From the NCBI RefSeq assembly GCF_003573695.1, contig NC_039358.1:14012637-14076636 (forward strand): DNA of 64,000 nucleotides. The letters are read 5' to 3'. The DNA comes from Papaver somniferum (lineage: Eukaryota > Streptophyta > Magnoliopsida > Ranunculales > Papaveraceae). The position numbers were made by a program, and so were the translations under genes. Shown in pieces: positions 41,476-51,166 of the stretch. Below the pieces are notes generated by a model, which was not told the DNA's origin, made no database searches, and saw nothing but the letters and a program-made list of their open reading frames with translations. Each line of letters begins with the position of its first letter. Positions within the stretch are counted from its first letter, which is position 1.

Positions 41476-42820
41476 CTTAGAGCTAATGAGACGGCACATT
41501 CATTGCTCATGGTCGGAAAAAACAACAAATAGGAAGATAGAATGGAGAAAATTCTTGTTCTTAGAGGGAAACCGAAAAGAGAGAAAACCCAAAAGACTTT
41601 CTATTCTCTTTATTTCCTACATTTCAAAAACAAAGACATATTTAGTATATGGGGAAGTTAGAAATTCGATCATACAAATTCTTATATAGGCAACTCAGTT
41701 GGGAACATTTTACATTCATAAGTTGTCATCACCATGGACTTGTGGATTTAAAAATGCTATTATGGGAAATAAAATCCATAAATCAAGAAAATCCACTAGA
41801 TACTCTCACATTTTAGGATAGTCCATCATGTTTGACCAAATTCTCTTTTTAAGCATTTTTTTCATAAAAATTCCCAATGGTTCCCCGAACCGCATGGGAG
41901 ATTTTACATATATTTTAACATTATAGATCTTACTTACATTTTCAAATAAATACATTTTTTATAAATAAAATTTTTCAATATAGTTATTTTCTCTCCTTTA
42001 ATGAGAGCAACAAATCTTAAAGCTCTACACCAAATTTAAAACTCATCCGGGTCTAAAGAGATTCCAAAAATTATTTTCGTGTGAACTATTCACGACAACC
42101 ATCCGATATCAATTGTCTTTATATCTCATTTGTTAGATTAAGAAGGGTTTGGCTTAGGTATGCCTATTATTTAAAATTTTATCTGAAATAGTATATAAAT
42201 ATAAGGACCTTAAATTGGAAACTGCACTACTTCAACGTCTTTTCTTTCATGTATACTTTTCACTTTTCCGTTAAAAACCCGTGCATAGCATGTACACTCT
42301 ATTTGTACTTATTTTGCAATTAAATTATATTGATATTCAATTTTAACTATATTTGTTGGCTTTTAGACATAAACAATACAAAATATAGTTTATCAATCAT
42401 CCAACTATTTTATTTGATAGCACAATGCACCACAATATACAAGTAATTTTCCAAAATCATGAAACCGAAATTACCTTGAATTAGATGGTGAGAATAGTTG
42501 AAAACAAAATCCTGGTCTAAATATTAAGATAAGTGAAAAATGAAAATCCTTCTTCACAAAAAGAAAAAGAAAAGCCTAATTCCAACTAATTATCCCATCA
42601 AAAATAAAGAAAAAAATCCAACCAAATCAATCAAAATTTGATTTCATATAATTCAAAGTGAACATTGATATCTGGATGGGTGGAAAACAAAATAGATTTA
42701 TAGTATATGCGAGAAATTAGGCTGGTGGGTTTACTCCATAATGCGTGTGGTGGAGTATTGGACACATAGTACTTAAGACAATTAGTTGGATCCATTCACA
42801 CACCTGCATGGGCAAAGCCC
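41476..42820. other. AT-rich flank of the satellite, no gene recognised
   Basis: Single-copy-looking AT-rich DNA begins abruptly after the truncated last monomer (GGTGAGGTTTGA, then CTTAGAGCTAATGAG). A 74-codon open stretch at 41,465-41,689 starts inside the satellite and matches nothing I know. At about 41,732-41,805 the short words GTGGATTT and AAATCCAC face each other around an AT-rich spacer, which may be the remains of a small inverted-repeat element. No RNA gene or coding signal was found. Confidence 0.6.
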
Positions 42821-42827
42821 CCACCAC

Positions 42828-42845
42828 TATATATATATATATATA
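42828..42845 (+). repeat. (TA)9 microsatellite, possible TATA region
   Basis: Nine uninterrupted TA units preceded by CCACCAC. It lies about 115-130 bp upstream of the ATG at 42,959, so it could serve as a TATA element for the micropeptide candidate, but any TA microsatellite resembles a TATA box. Confidence 0.6.
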
Positions 42846-42958
42846 CATTTTCCTTCCTTTACTAACAAATCTGGATGGATGAGCACTGGCATATATTATT
42901 TCTTCCAGATTTCTATTTTTTTCCTCCAATTATTTTGTGTACACACCAGTCGTGCAAG

Positions 42959-43127
42959 ATGGGTTCAATATCTGGCAACTGGCTAGTGTTAATTGTGCTA
43001 TTGGGTACCTGAATCAGTACCGCGCGCATGTTGTAAAGGAACTTAATTTGGCGCTATTTCCTTCGTAGATGCTTTCGGGATCTACTGGGTATCCACTCTT
43101 GCACTGCGACAAGACCCTCAAAAGTAA
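42959..43127 (+). CDS. Candidate two-exon 34-residue membrane micropeptide (unrecognised)
   Basis: The ATG at 42,959 is in a good plant context (AAG before, G after). Exon 1 would be 42,959-43,004, encoding a hydrophobic start with NWLVLIVLL. A GT at 43,005-43,006 (GGTACCTG) and an AG at 43,067-43,068 (TTTCCTTCGTAG) bound a 64-bp intron. Joining in phase 1 opens exon 2, 43,069-43,127, with AFGIYWVSTLALRQDPQK before TAA. The product would be one hydrophobic helix and a short charged tail. Without splicing, exon 1 ends after 17 codons. The local base composition is more balanced than the flanks. I do not recognise a family; the intron is near the lower size limit for plants and the whole call is inference. 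A 56-codon unspliced frame from 43,070 is an alternative. Confidence 0.22.
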
Positions 43128-45310
43128 CCAGAGAGACCAAGTGGTAACACACACGAGTTATATATCATCAGCAGCATACTGCCAACTGAAGCACCAACCA
43201 TCACGAAAAAGAAAGAAAGAAAGCCAGTACATGCAATAATGTTCCATATGTTATCTTTAAGAAAGAAAACAATCCAATTTGAACCCTCGATTCAAAGAGA
43301 CGACACCTGATAAGATCCATATAACCTAGGTGTATGACTGTAACCATGATATTGATAGATGTGGAAGGAATTTGTAAGAAAAAAGCTAAACATTTCATAT
43401 AAATTAATAGGGTAGGGACTACAAATCATTCATACATATTTATGCATCGTGCAAATCAGTTCAAGCGCTAAAGGGACATCAACCCGACGGGGGACGTTCA
43501 TTGTGTAATAGTGCGTTGCCCGTCCATCGTCCAACTGTATACTGTTGTCTCGACTCGGCTTTGCCGGAAGGAAAAAGAAGAATAAAAACTAAGAGACTAT
43601 CGGATGTCACACTACTAATGGAAAAGAAAAAAAAAACAAAAAAAAAGAAAAGAAAACAAACAACATAAACGGATGTTATTGTAGTAACACTGGAAGTGAT
43701 CACATCATCGCTGTGATGAAATCAAAGACCGGAATTTGAAACTCGTCATCACCAAATTTTTATCGGTAATAAAACTAGAATAGCTAAATTCGAAACTCGT
43801 CATCACCATTGACCAATAAGAAAATAATAAAAAAAATATGTAGATAGTGGTTTTCCTTTTTCCATTTTTTTTTTGAGTATATCTTTCGTATTCTTTGATT
43901 TGATTTAGTACTAAAAGGAGTTTAGTACTACTGAACTCTAGATTATTAAATGGTGCTAAGGAATAAGTTTTACGGAACCAAGACATTCTGTTTTCAAAAT
44001 AAAAATTCTTAATAAGCCGCATGGAAAACCATGCTAAAAAACGTCTCTCACAAATTTATAAAATGGGACCCATAAAGTGAATCCCTACTAATATTTTGGG
44101 ATGTGTTGCCCGTTTCCATATAAGGGGTAGTTTTTACCTTGTTTATACAAGCGATTTGTTAAGAACCGTTTTTTTTCTAAACAAGCCTCGATTTTGGAAC
44201 TAAAAAACGAATTTTTGTTTTTTTCCTGATTCTTTCACTCTCTCGTCTTTACTAATGGAGAGCTATGCTTAAAATATAGCTTCGAACTAGTTTTTATGTT
44301 TTTAATCGGATATATGAGCTATTAAGCATATGCTTAATGGTTATAGCTTATATCTTTTTTCGGTGGTTGGCTGGTTGCCAGAATCTATGATAACTCTTTT
44401 TTAGAAAGGTAGTCGTCGATGTTAGAGAAAACGAGTTTATGGTTTTATTTTAGTCTCGATGGGTAAGGAACTAATTAAGGACCGATGGTTACTAAGGGAA
44501 CTAGCTCCCTTTCACTATTCATGAATATAACTTTTAGTCCCGATAAGGGCAACTAAAGATGATTTTTTGAACCTAAGAGTGGTTCTTTGGGTTACATACA
44601 TTTTTGTACGAGGGAGAGGACTTAGAGAATGATCTAGGTTGTGCAAGCAACCACATATTTCATACATACCATCGTCCGGTCGGGTTCGGGTGTAGGTGCG
44701 ATTAAACCAAGACTTATCCTTTTGGACAAAATACTTTTAAATTATTTGCTAAACGAATTTAAAATCACATTAATTTTTTTCTTAAATGTGGGGGACATCT
44801 GACCCGGCAGAGAATAATTTTTGATTCTGTTTTTCTTCCAATGTCGACATACTGTGATCAACTGTTTTGACTATTTTGAAAAATCTTGCTATTGATTCGA
44901 TTTTATTTCTGTCATTAGTCTTGATTATTTTCTTATTATTTCTCAATAACTGCACATTATTTCGACATTCTCTTCTCCCATATGTAAACCACTTGAGTTC
45001 CTCATTCCAAAATGTGCCCAGAAGAGGCTACTATCGTTCTTCTTTTCGTCCATTCTCTCTGTGGTTTTTACATTCTGCACTTTGTTGTTAAGTTTGTTGA
45101 GTGGGCAAGTATTTTAGTGCGTATAATACTTGTGGCGGGTAATTTTATCCTGGACACAACTACATCTTGGGGTATTAACACCACTCATTCTTGAGGCGTA
45201 CCAGTAAACTATTGTGTTAAGGAAAACTTGATGATCAAGTGACCCTGTCCTCGGTGTGTTGTTTACAATTTAGTGTTTATTTAATTTCTAGAAATTTTTA
45301 TTCAACATCA
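43128..45310. other. Intergenic AT-rich DNA, no supported gene
   Basis: Contains GAAA-rich stretches near 43,205-43,225, an A-rich low-complexity tract at 43,620-43,665, and GAAACTCGTCATCACCA repeated at about 43,738 and 43,793. Around 44,450-44,570 the phrases TTTAGTCTCGATGGG and TTTTAGTCCCGATAAGGG resemble the subterminal words of DNA-transposon-derived elements, but no clean terminal inverted repeats were found. Open stretches of 60-105 codons here are low-complexity or poly-Phe artefacts of A/T runs. No tRNA or rRNA was seen. Confidence 0.55.
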
Positions 45311-46530
45311 TTTTTCATGTGAATACAATTATGGAGTCAAGGGATGTTGTGTTATTTGAAAATATTTTTCCATTGAAAGCTGACTCTCGTGAGAGATATG
45401 AGGATCCCCTAGATGCCCCATCAACCAGTCAGACTTTACCTTCAGAGGAAGATGAATTAGAGATTAAGCCTAAGAGGAGTAAAAGGGCTAGTACAAAAAC
45501 CTCATTTCAATTTGACTTCATAACATGCCTAGATGAGGCTGATCCACATAACTTATAGAGAAGTCGTGACCTCTTCTAAATATTTATGGTTGAAAGAATC
45601 TACCATTAGTGAAATGGATTCCATCATTCAAAATGGTACATAAAAGATTGTATATTTACCTCTAGGGTGCAAAACCATAAGTTAGTGGATTTTCAAGAGA
45701 AAACATAACATAGATGGACCTGTTGAAAAATACAAGGCTCGGTTAATAACTAAAGGCTATAAACATAAAGAAGGTTTAGATTTTTTTATACTTACTCACC
45801 TATTACGAGAATTACTTTCATTAAGATGTTAATTGCTATATACGATGTTCATAACTTAGAGATACATAAAATGGATGTAAAGACAGTTATTCTAAATGGT
45901 GAATTAGATGAAGAAATTTAAATGGGCCAACATGAGGGCTTTATAGTGTAAGGTTGTGAAAACAAACTTTTGTGAACTTAAAAAATATTTGTACGGATTG
46001 AAACAAACATCTAAACAATGGCATGAAATTTTTGATCATTTAGTGTTTTCTAATGGTTTTAAAATCAAGGAATCTCACAAGTGTTTTTGCACTAAACTTG
46101 TGAATGATGTCTGTGTAATTTTATGCTTGTATATTGATGATATGCTTATACTTGGTACAAATATGCATGGACGTATTTAATTCCACTAAGAACATGCTAA
46201 GTGTGAACTTTGACATGCAAGACTTAGGCCCCACGGATGTGATCTTACGGATGGAAATTAAAGAAAGTACAACAGATATAGTCTTAATCAATCTCATTAT
46301 GTTGAATCTATGATTAGAAAATATAATCATTTTAATGGTAAACCTGCTTGTACTCCGCATGATCCTTGTTGTAGACTCGTAATAATAAGGGAAATGGAGT
46401 TTCTCAACTTGAATACTCACGTTTTATAGGAAGTCTGATGTATTTGATGTACCGTACGAGACGAGACATTGCTTATGTTGTGAGAGGGTTAAGTAGGTAG
46501 ACAACTAATTGGGTGTACAAATTCAATATT
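45310..46530 (+). pseudogene. Ty1/copia pol fragment (integrase-RT linker to reverse transcriptase), decayed
   Basis: The stretch starting at 45,319 carries ESRDVVLFENIFPLK, the conserved end of the copia integrase-to-RT linker, and a basic, Ser-rich region that ends at a stop (45,556-45,558). Reverse transcriptase follows in shifting frames: IDGPVEKYKARL near 45,715, a HKMDVKT word near 45,865, then LYGLKQTSKQWHE and the catalytic motif YIDDM at 46,130-46,144 (residues 59-63 of the piece starting at 45,956). The last recognisable part is the IGSLMYLMYRTRRDIAY region near 46,425-46,485. There are many nonsense codons and frameshifts. Gag, protease, integrase core and RNase H are absent and no LTRs are attached. 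It lies directly upstream of the next element's LTR, so it is an older insertion partly displaced by it. Confidence 0.85.
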
Positions 46531-47373
46531 TCATATAAAACCACGAGACTTTAAAATCGTTAAAAATGATTTTAGAGCAAGGGCTAGGGGATATAAAATG
46601 TCCAAACAATCTATCTCTTTCAAAATGAAGTATAAATTGTTAGAGCATTGCTCGGTTGACCCACCAAGCGTTGGTATGTCAAGTTTGGTTGTCATATTTT
46701 AGAGAACCAAAACTTATGTTAAGAGTCTCTTGATTATGTACTAGACTCAACTTCGTATAGGTTATCTTGAAAATATTAGGATATGAGACATTACAAGTAT
46801 TGCGAAGTCTTGAAGATGTGAAGAAGAAAGGAGCTACAACGACAACAATCATCCTTCCACTTGAGGTTAGTGATATTTGACTTGAACTGTTTCATTCCCT
46901 AACGTATTTTTCAAGACGTGCATATTGAAAACATAACTGCGAAGCATATGTGAACTCTAGATAGACATAGTATTAAGGAATACAATACGGGGTTTATTGG
47001 TTAACCATTAAACTTTGTAGATAAGACATCGCCATAATCATTTAAAAGCTATTGTGATTATGTATGGGTATGAGGTGAGGATTTCATCCTAGGGAACAAT
47101 GTCTACATGTGTTCTAAGGAAGTAAGTTCATAAACTTGTTTGTGGACCGAAAAGGAAATTTCCCGGTTTTATTGGTTTTGTTATTCATTGCAAATCTTAT
47201 GAACAACCAATATGTGTGATAGAGTATAACCGCTCACAACTTGTTGTGTTCTTGGTATAACTATTCACAAAGGCCTGACTTATGTATTGGTATAACTTTT
47301 GTTAGTAAAACCGATCTTAAGTAATCACCTGTGGTATGATCGGATTTTGTATGTCTGACCAATTAAAAGGAAA

Positions 47374-47567
47374 GGGGAACCGATCGTTGTAAGGGGTGCA
47401 GTACATCAAGGGGAACCGATCCTTGTATGGGTTGCAGCAAGGTTTATAGCACAAAGGGGAACAAATCCTATGGAAATATGCAACATGTTTTTAGGCAAAG
47501 GGGAACCGATCCTATGGACATGTGCAACACATATAAGTTAGATACCATATATATGGGGAACCGATCC
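47374..47567 (+). repeat. Five imperfect tandem repeats with GGGGAACCGATCC core in the LTR
   Basis: GGGGAACCGATCC or a close variant begins at 47,374, 47,410, 47,456, 47,500 and 47,555 (spacing 36-55 bp), with partly conserved flanks (TATGGACATGTGCAAC). The 3' LTR shows four: 56,306, 56,352, 56,396 and 56,452. They lie about 550-730 bp upstream of the LTR TATA box, in what would be U3. Repeated U3 modules are often transcriptional enhancers in plant LTR elements; that role here is inferred. Confidence 0.8.
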
Positions 47568-48098
47568 TAGTACCTAGTCAACCGAATTTTTGGAAAGATA
47601 GTGTGACTATGCACAGTACTCACATGGAGGTAGAACCGTAAACCCATGATTGTGATTGAATGTTGGTTTGATCAATCACATAGTTCTTGAAAGCCAGATG
47701 AACCAATTCTAAACTTTTTTGGAAGTGTGGCAAATCGGTTTCAAGGTTGTAAGTGTGAAAGAGAACTTACAAAGTTAAGATGTCGATAAACTTTGAACAC
47801 GTGTTGTGAATGTTTATTTCTCTAATTGTTCAAAGATATTCCTTAACGGCTTAGGGAAGAGAATCCCAGGATCGTAACATAAGTAAGTTAAGAATCTTTT
47901 AATCAAGGTTATTAATTTCATTTGTAGGGAAATTACAGAATTAGTAATGTGCATTTACTAATTAGATTTTCCGAGAGATTTCGATCGTTATTTTTTGACA
48001 GAGCACTTCCAGGAATTATTAAAACCGAATCTGTGCTTTTATGAATATCTTGAGAATATTTTCGGTTTTGGAAATTCCTTGGTGTCTAAACTTCCTTG

Positions 48099-48107
48099 TA
48101 TATAAAT
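48099..48107 (+). promoter_or_regulatory. Putative LTR TATA box (5' LTR)
   Basis: TATATAAAT in CCTTGTATATAAATACTC. The same position in the 3' LTR reads CTATAAATACTC. This is the strongest TATA match in the LTR, and transcription would start about 30 bp downstream, placing the U3/R boundary near 48,135. Confidence 0.5.
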
Positions 48108-49194
48108 ACTCTAAGTTTTCTATTCTAGCAAACTAATCCTTCGTAACAACAGATTTACTCTTTTATTGTTGTTACTGGTGTAGCCGCCTATTCGGAGAGG
48201 AGAGTAACCTAATTAGATTGGCATCAAACTAATCCTTCGTAACAACAGACTTTTTTCTGTGAGTGATTGATCACAAGAGATTCAAGTGATTGTGTGCAGG
48301 TTTTTATTGAATATTTAAGAGGATTTGAAGACAAAGAAGATATTGAAGATCTGACATGGGTTTTATAATCTTTGGTGTGCACAATACTTGTTTCGGTAAA
48401 AGAGGATCCAATTAATAATCGGTTTATCCTTGTAGTAGATTGGATTGATTAATTGAGTAGATTGGCATCAACACGATTCTTCGGATTAAAGGTGTTGTTG
48501 GCTTAATCTTAATCGATTACCTTTGGGTGATTGAATATAAGATAGATCTAAGGACCTGAAGAAGGAGTTTATGTTGAGATAAACGAAATAACCTTTGTCC
48601 GACTCATAGCACTTGGTTGAATAAAGTTGATACCAAACATATTTGTTGTTCCTTTAATATTTGGAATACGAACCAAAGAAGTTGTTCCAAGTACGTGACT
48701 TATTTATAAGTTGGAGGCGTGGGAATACAGAAGGAACTATGTGAACTATAGGGTTAGTTACTTGGTCTCAACTATACGAAGTTAGTGTAATTTTGTGTAG
48801 CGGCTTAATCCTGAGAGTATTCAATTATGGACTAGGTCCCGGGGTTTTTCTGCATTTGCGGTTTCCTCGTTAACGAAGTCTTGCTGTGTCATTTACTTTT
48901 ATCTTTCGCATTATAATTGTTTTATTATAATTAAATTAAATTACACAAACGTTAATTCCTATTTACTTGATAAGCAATCCTATTGTGTTTAGTTAAGTCC
49001 GAACATTTGTATCAAGTAAACATACTTCGTTGTTGTATTGTCTTGATCTCGTATCCATAGACGATCACAGGAAGTGTGAACCGATTAGTTGTATTGTATC
49101 GAATCAGTCCACAGACAATCATTTTCAGAGAAAGGACTTATAGGTAGGAAAAGTTTTAGCTTGAGGTATATATGGGTACCCTCGCTTTTTCAAT

Positions 49195-49206
49195 TAGTAA
49201 CAGAGC
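49195..49206 (+). other. Degraded primer binding site (initiator Met-tRNA type)
   Basis: TAGTAACAGAGC matches the plant copia consensus TGGTATCAGAGC at 10 of 12 positions and lies 2 bp after the LTR end, the expected place. It fixes the 5' LTR/internal boundary. Confidence 0.7.
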
Positions 49207-49271
49207 ATGCAAACACGAAAAGATCTAACAATTTGTGTTTGGTGCGATCCAACCTATAAGAGTTTGCATTC

Positions 49272-50090
49272 ATGTTTGATTCAACTAACGTTTCAAGATC
49301 CTTAGTAGAGCTTTCACAAGATTTAGATAAATATTCTTCAGATCTTGTCAAGATATTAGATAAAGAAGTTAAGCAAAACCAGTTACTTGCTGATGAAACC
49401 AGTAATATCATGAGTGATAAAAAACTGGTAAAAAATGTAGATGCCTCCAAGGACTCTCTAAATTGTACAATTTCGACATCTAGATGTTGCAAACAAACTA
49501 AGAAAAACCATTTCAAGAATTTATTTCAAAAAGGATGGAGTCATTTATATCAGAAACTTTGTTTTGCAAAACTTCTGATCAATCGGGTTATGAATCTTTA
49601 TAAGATCGTAACAATCCTTCCTAAACCTGGTGAACAATGTCTGGGAGACTTTGCAATAAAAACAACTTCACCATTCCAGTGGTTTCTAGATAGTGGTTGT
49701 AGTAGACATATGACAGGTGATATCTCTTGGTTCACAAGAACGGAAGACTATAAGGGAGGATCGGTAACATTCGGAGATGGAAGCAGCTGTATTATTAGCA
49801 AGAGAGGTACTATCAAACTTCCTAGTATTCCTGAAATTCATGATGTTGTTTATGTTAAAGGAATGAAAGCAAATCTTCTGTCTGTAAGTCAAATCTGTGA
49901 CAAAGGTAAAAAAGTAATCTTCAATATGAAAGGTTGTAATATTGAAGACCGGTCCGGGAAAATAATTTTTCGAGGACGTAGAAGTATGAATAATTGTTAC
50001 CTTCTTGATATACAGTCCAATCTGTATTATAACTTGTCTAAGGTTGAGTCAAACCATTTGTGGCATGAATGGTTTGGTCATATCAACTAA
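49272..50090 (+). pseudogene. Copia gag remnant fused to aspartic protease and GAG-pre-integrase
   Basis: A 272-codon open stretch. Residues 1-70 are hydrophilic and coiled-coil-like (LSQDLDKYSSDLVKILDKEV), resembling the C-terminal part of a SIRE/Maximus-type Gag. No CCHC zinc knuckle is present, and residues 80-125 look like frame-scrambled sequence. The protease motif DSG is at residues 140-142 within WFLDSGCSRHMTG. The region ends with LWHEWFGHIN, the His part of the integrase HHCC zinc finger. A TAA at 50,088-50,090 interrupts what is otherwise the same reading frame as the integrase that follows, so a single nonsense codon separates them. The N-terminal two-thirds of Gag has been lost, and the ATG is merely the first in frame. 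Confidence 0.85.
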
Positions 50091-50093
50091 TGT

Positions 50094-50621
50094 ATGGTAG
50101 GAAAGCTCATTAATCGTGAACTTGTAAAGGGCGTTCCAAAAATCAACACTAAAGTAGAAGGTGTTTGTGGAGCATGCCAAAAGGGTAAGCAAGGAAAAAT
50201 TCCACACAAATCTTCTCGAGACATAGCCACTCGTGCTCCTCTCGATCTTATTCATATGGATCTGTTTGGTCCAATCCAACAAGCTTCCGTTGGAGGTAAT
50301 AAGTATGCCTTAGTAATGGTGGATGACTATACTCGGTTCACATGGTTTGCTTTTATAAATAACAAGAATGACACTCTTGAGGAATTCAAGATTATTGTGA
50401 ACAGGATACAAAATGAACAAGGTCGCAAGCTTAAAAGAATAAGAAGCGATCGTGGTACAGAGTTCAAAGATACGAAAGTATATGAATACTGTAATGAACT
50501 TGGGATTACCCAACAATTCTCTGCTCCTATTACACCTCAATCGAATGGCGTAGCCGAGAGAAATAATAGAAATATTCAAGAAATGATAAGAGTAATGCTT
50601 CAAAAAAAAACCTACCACTAA
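50094..50621 (+). pseudogene. Copia integrase: zinc-finger end and complete D-D-E core
   Basis: It continues the preceding frame. CGACQKGKQ supplies the two Cys of the HHCC finger (residues 25 and 28). The catalytic triad is complete: D56 in IHMDLFGP, D119 in IRSDRGTEF and E155 in NGVAERNNR, with the canonical 35-residue gap between the second Asp and Glu. The family integrates retroelement cDNA into host DNA. The frame is lost in a run of nine A at about 50,602-50,610. The frame that carries LNFWGEAVFTACYLINRVY takes over there and lies 3' in a different phase. Apart from the upstream nonsense codon and this homopolymer shift, the domain is well preserved. Confidence 0.9.
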
Positions 50622-51166
50622 ATTTCTGGGGGGAAGCTGTTTTTACAGCCTGTTATCTCATAAACAGAGTTTACCTAAGATCCAAAAATCTAAATACTCC
50701 ATATGAACTATGGTATGGAAGAAAACCCAATCTGATCTACTTAAGGGTTTCCGGAAGCAAATGTTATATTCTCAAGGATAGAAAACATAGAGGAAAATTT
50801 GATTCCAAAAATGATGAAGGAATTTTTCTTGGTTATGCTTCTGATAGCCGTGCCTTCCGAGTATACAACAACATGACCAAAGTCATGATGAAATCAATTA
50901 ATGTTGTTATCGATGACATTAGTGACTTTAGTCAAGACAACCACACTGCAACAGAACTTCCTCCCTCTAAAACTGTTATTAAAGAAAAACAAACCGTAGA
51001 AGAACCGTTTGTGGTCCCTCTAATTAGTGACATTGATGATAAAGATGTTATCAAATTAGAGTACGTTCCATATGAGCGTCAACTAGATGATATTCTTACT
51101 AAACCCTTAGATAGATCAACCTTTGAAAATCTAAGGAAATCCATAGGAATTATCAAGGTACATTAG
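50611..51166 (+). pseudogene. Integrase C-terminal region joined to residual RNase H tail; reverse transcriptase deleted
   Basis: In the frame after the A-run come FWGEAVFTACYLINR, TPYELWYGRKPNL and DEGIFLGYASDSRAFRVYN, which are the conserved copia integrase C-terminal words, then an acidic linker. At about residues 45-75 of the stretch starting at 50,873 the sequence passes directly to VIKLEYVPYERQLDDILTKP and LDRSTFENLRKSIGI, which is the extreme C-terminus of copia RNase H. The whole RT and most of RNase H, normally some 600-700 residues, are missing, yet the frame continues to a TAG at 51,164-51,166. The element could not copy itself without enzymes from another element. Confidence 0.85.

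Larger units (their letters stand above)
46638..49192 (+). repeat. 5' LTR of the copia element (about 2.55 kb)
   Basis: The proposed start is TGTTAGAGCATTGCTCGG at 46,638; the end is ..CTCGCTTTTTCA at 49,192, immediately before the PBS-like site. The homology with the 3' copy is secure from about 47,396 to the end. The 5'-most 750 bp has no counterpart here because the 3' copy is truncated, so the start is inferred from the TG dinucleotide and typical LTR layout. Relative to the 3' copy it lacks about 280 bp between about 48,205 and 48,255. At that junction it carries a second copy of CTAATCCTTCGTAACAACAG (48,132 and 48,230) plus an AGATTGGCATCA word that also occurs near 48,463. Confidence 0.7.

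Noticed and set aside
41465..41689. 74-codon open stretch across the array boundary
   Set aside because: Starts inside the truncated satellite monomer and has no domain; chance ORF.
43000..43022. GGTAC-CTGAATCA-GTACC inverted repeat
   Set aside because: A 5-bp stem is too short to support a terminator or binding site on its own.
43479..44022. Minus-strand open stretches of 74 and 105 codons
   Set aside because: Poly-Phe and Lys-rich translation of A/T runs and of the repeated GAAACTCGTCATCACCA; no domain or start context.
44867..45194. Overlapping plus-strand open stretches of 74 and 60 codons
   Set aside because: Hydrophobic translation of T-rich DNA in two frames; no family resemblance and no promoter signal.
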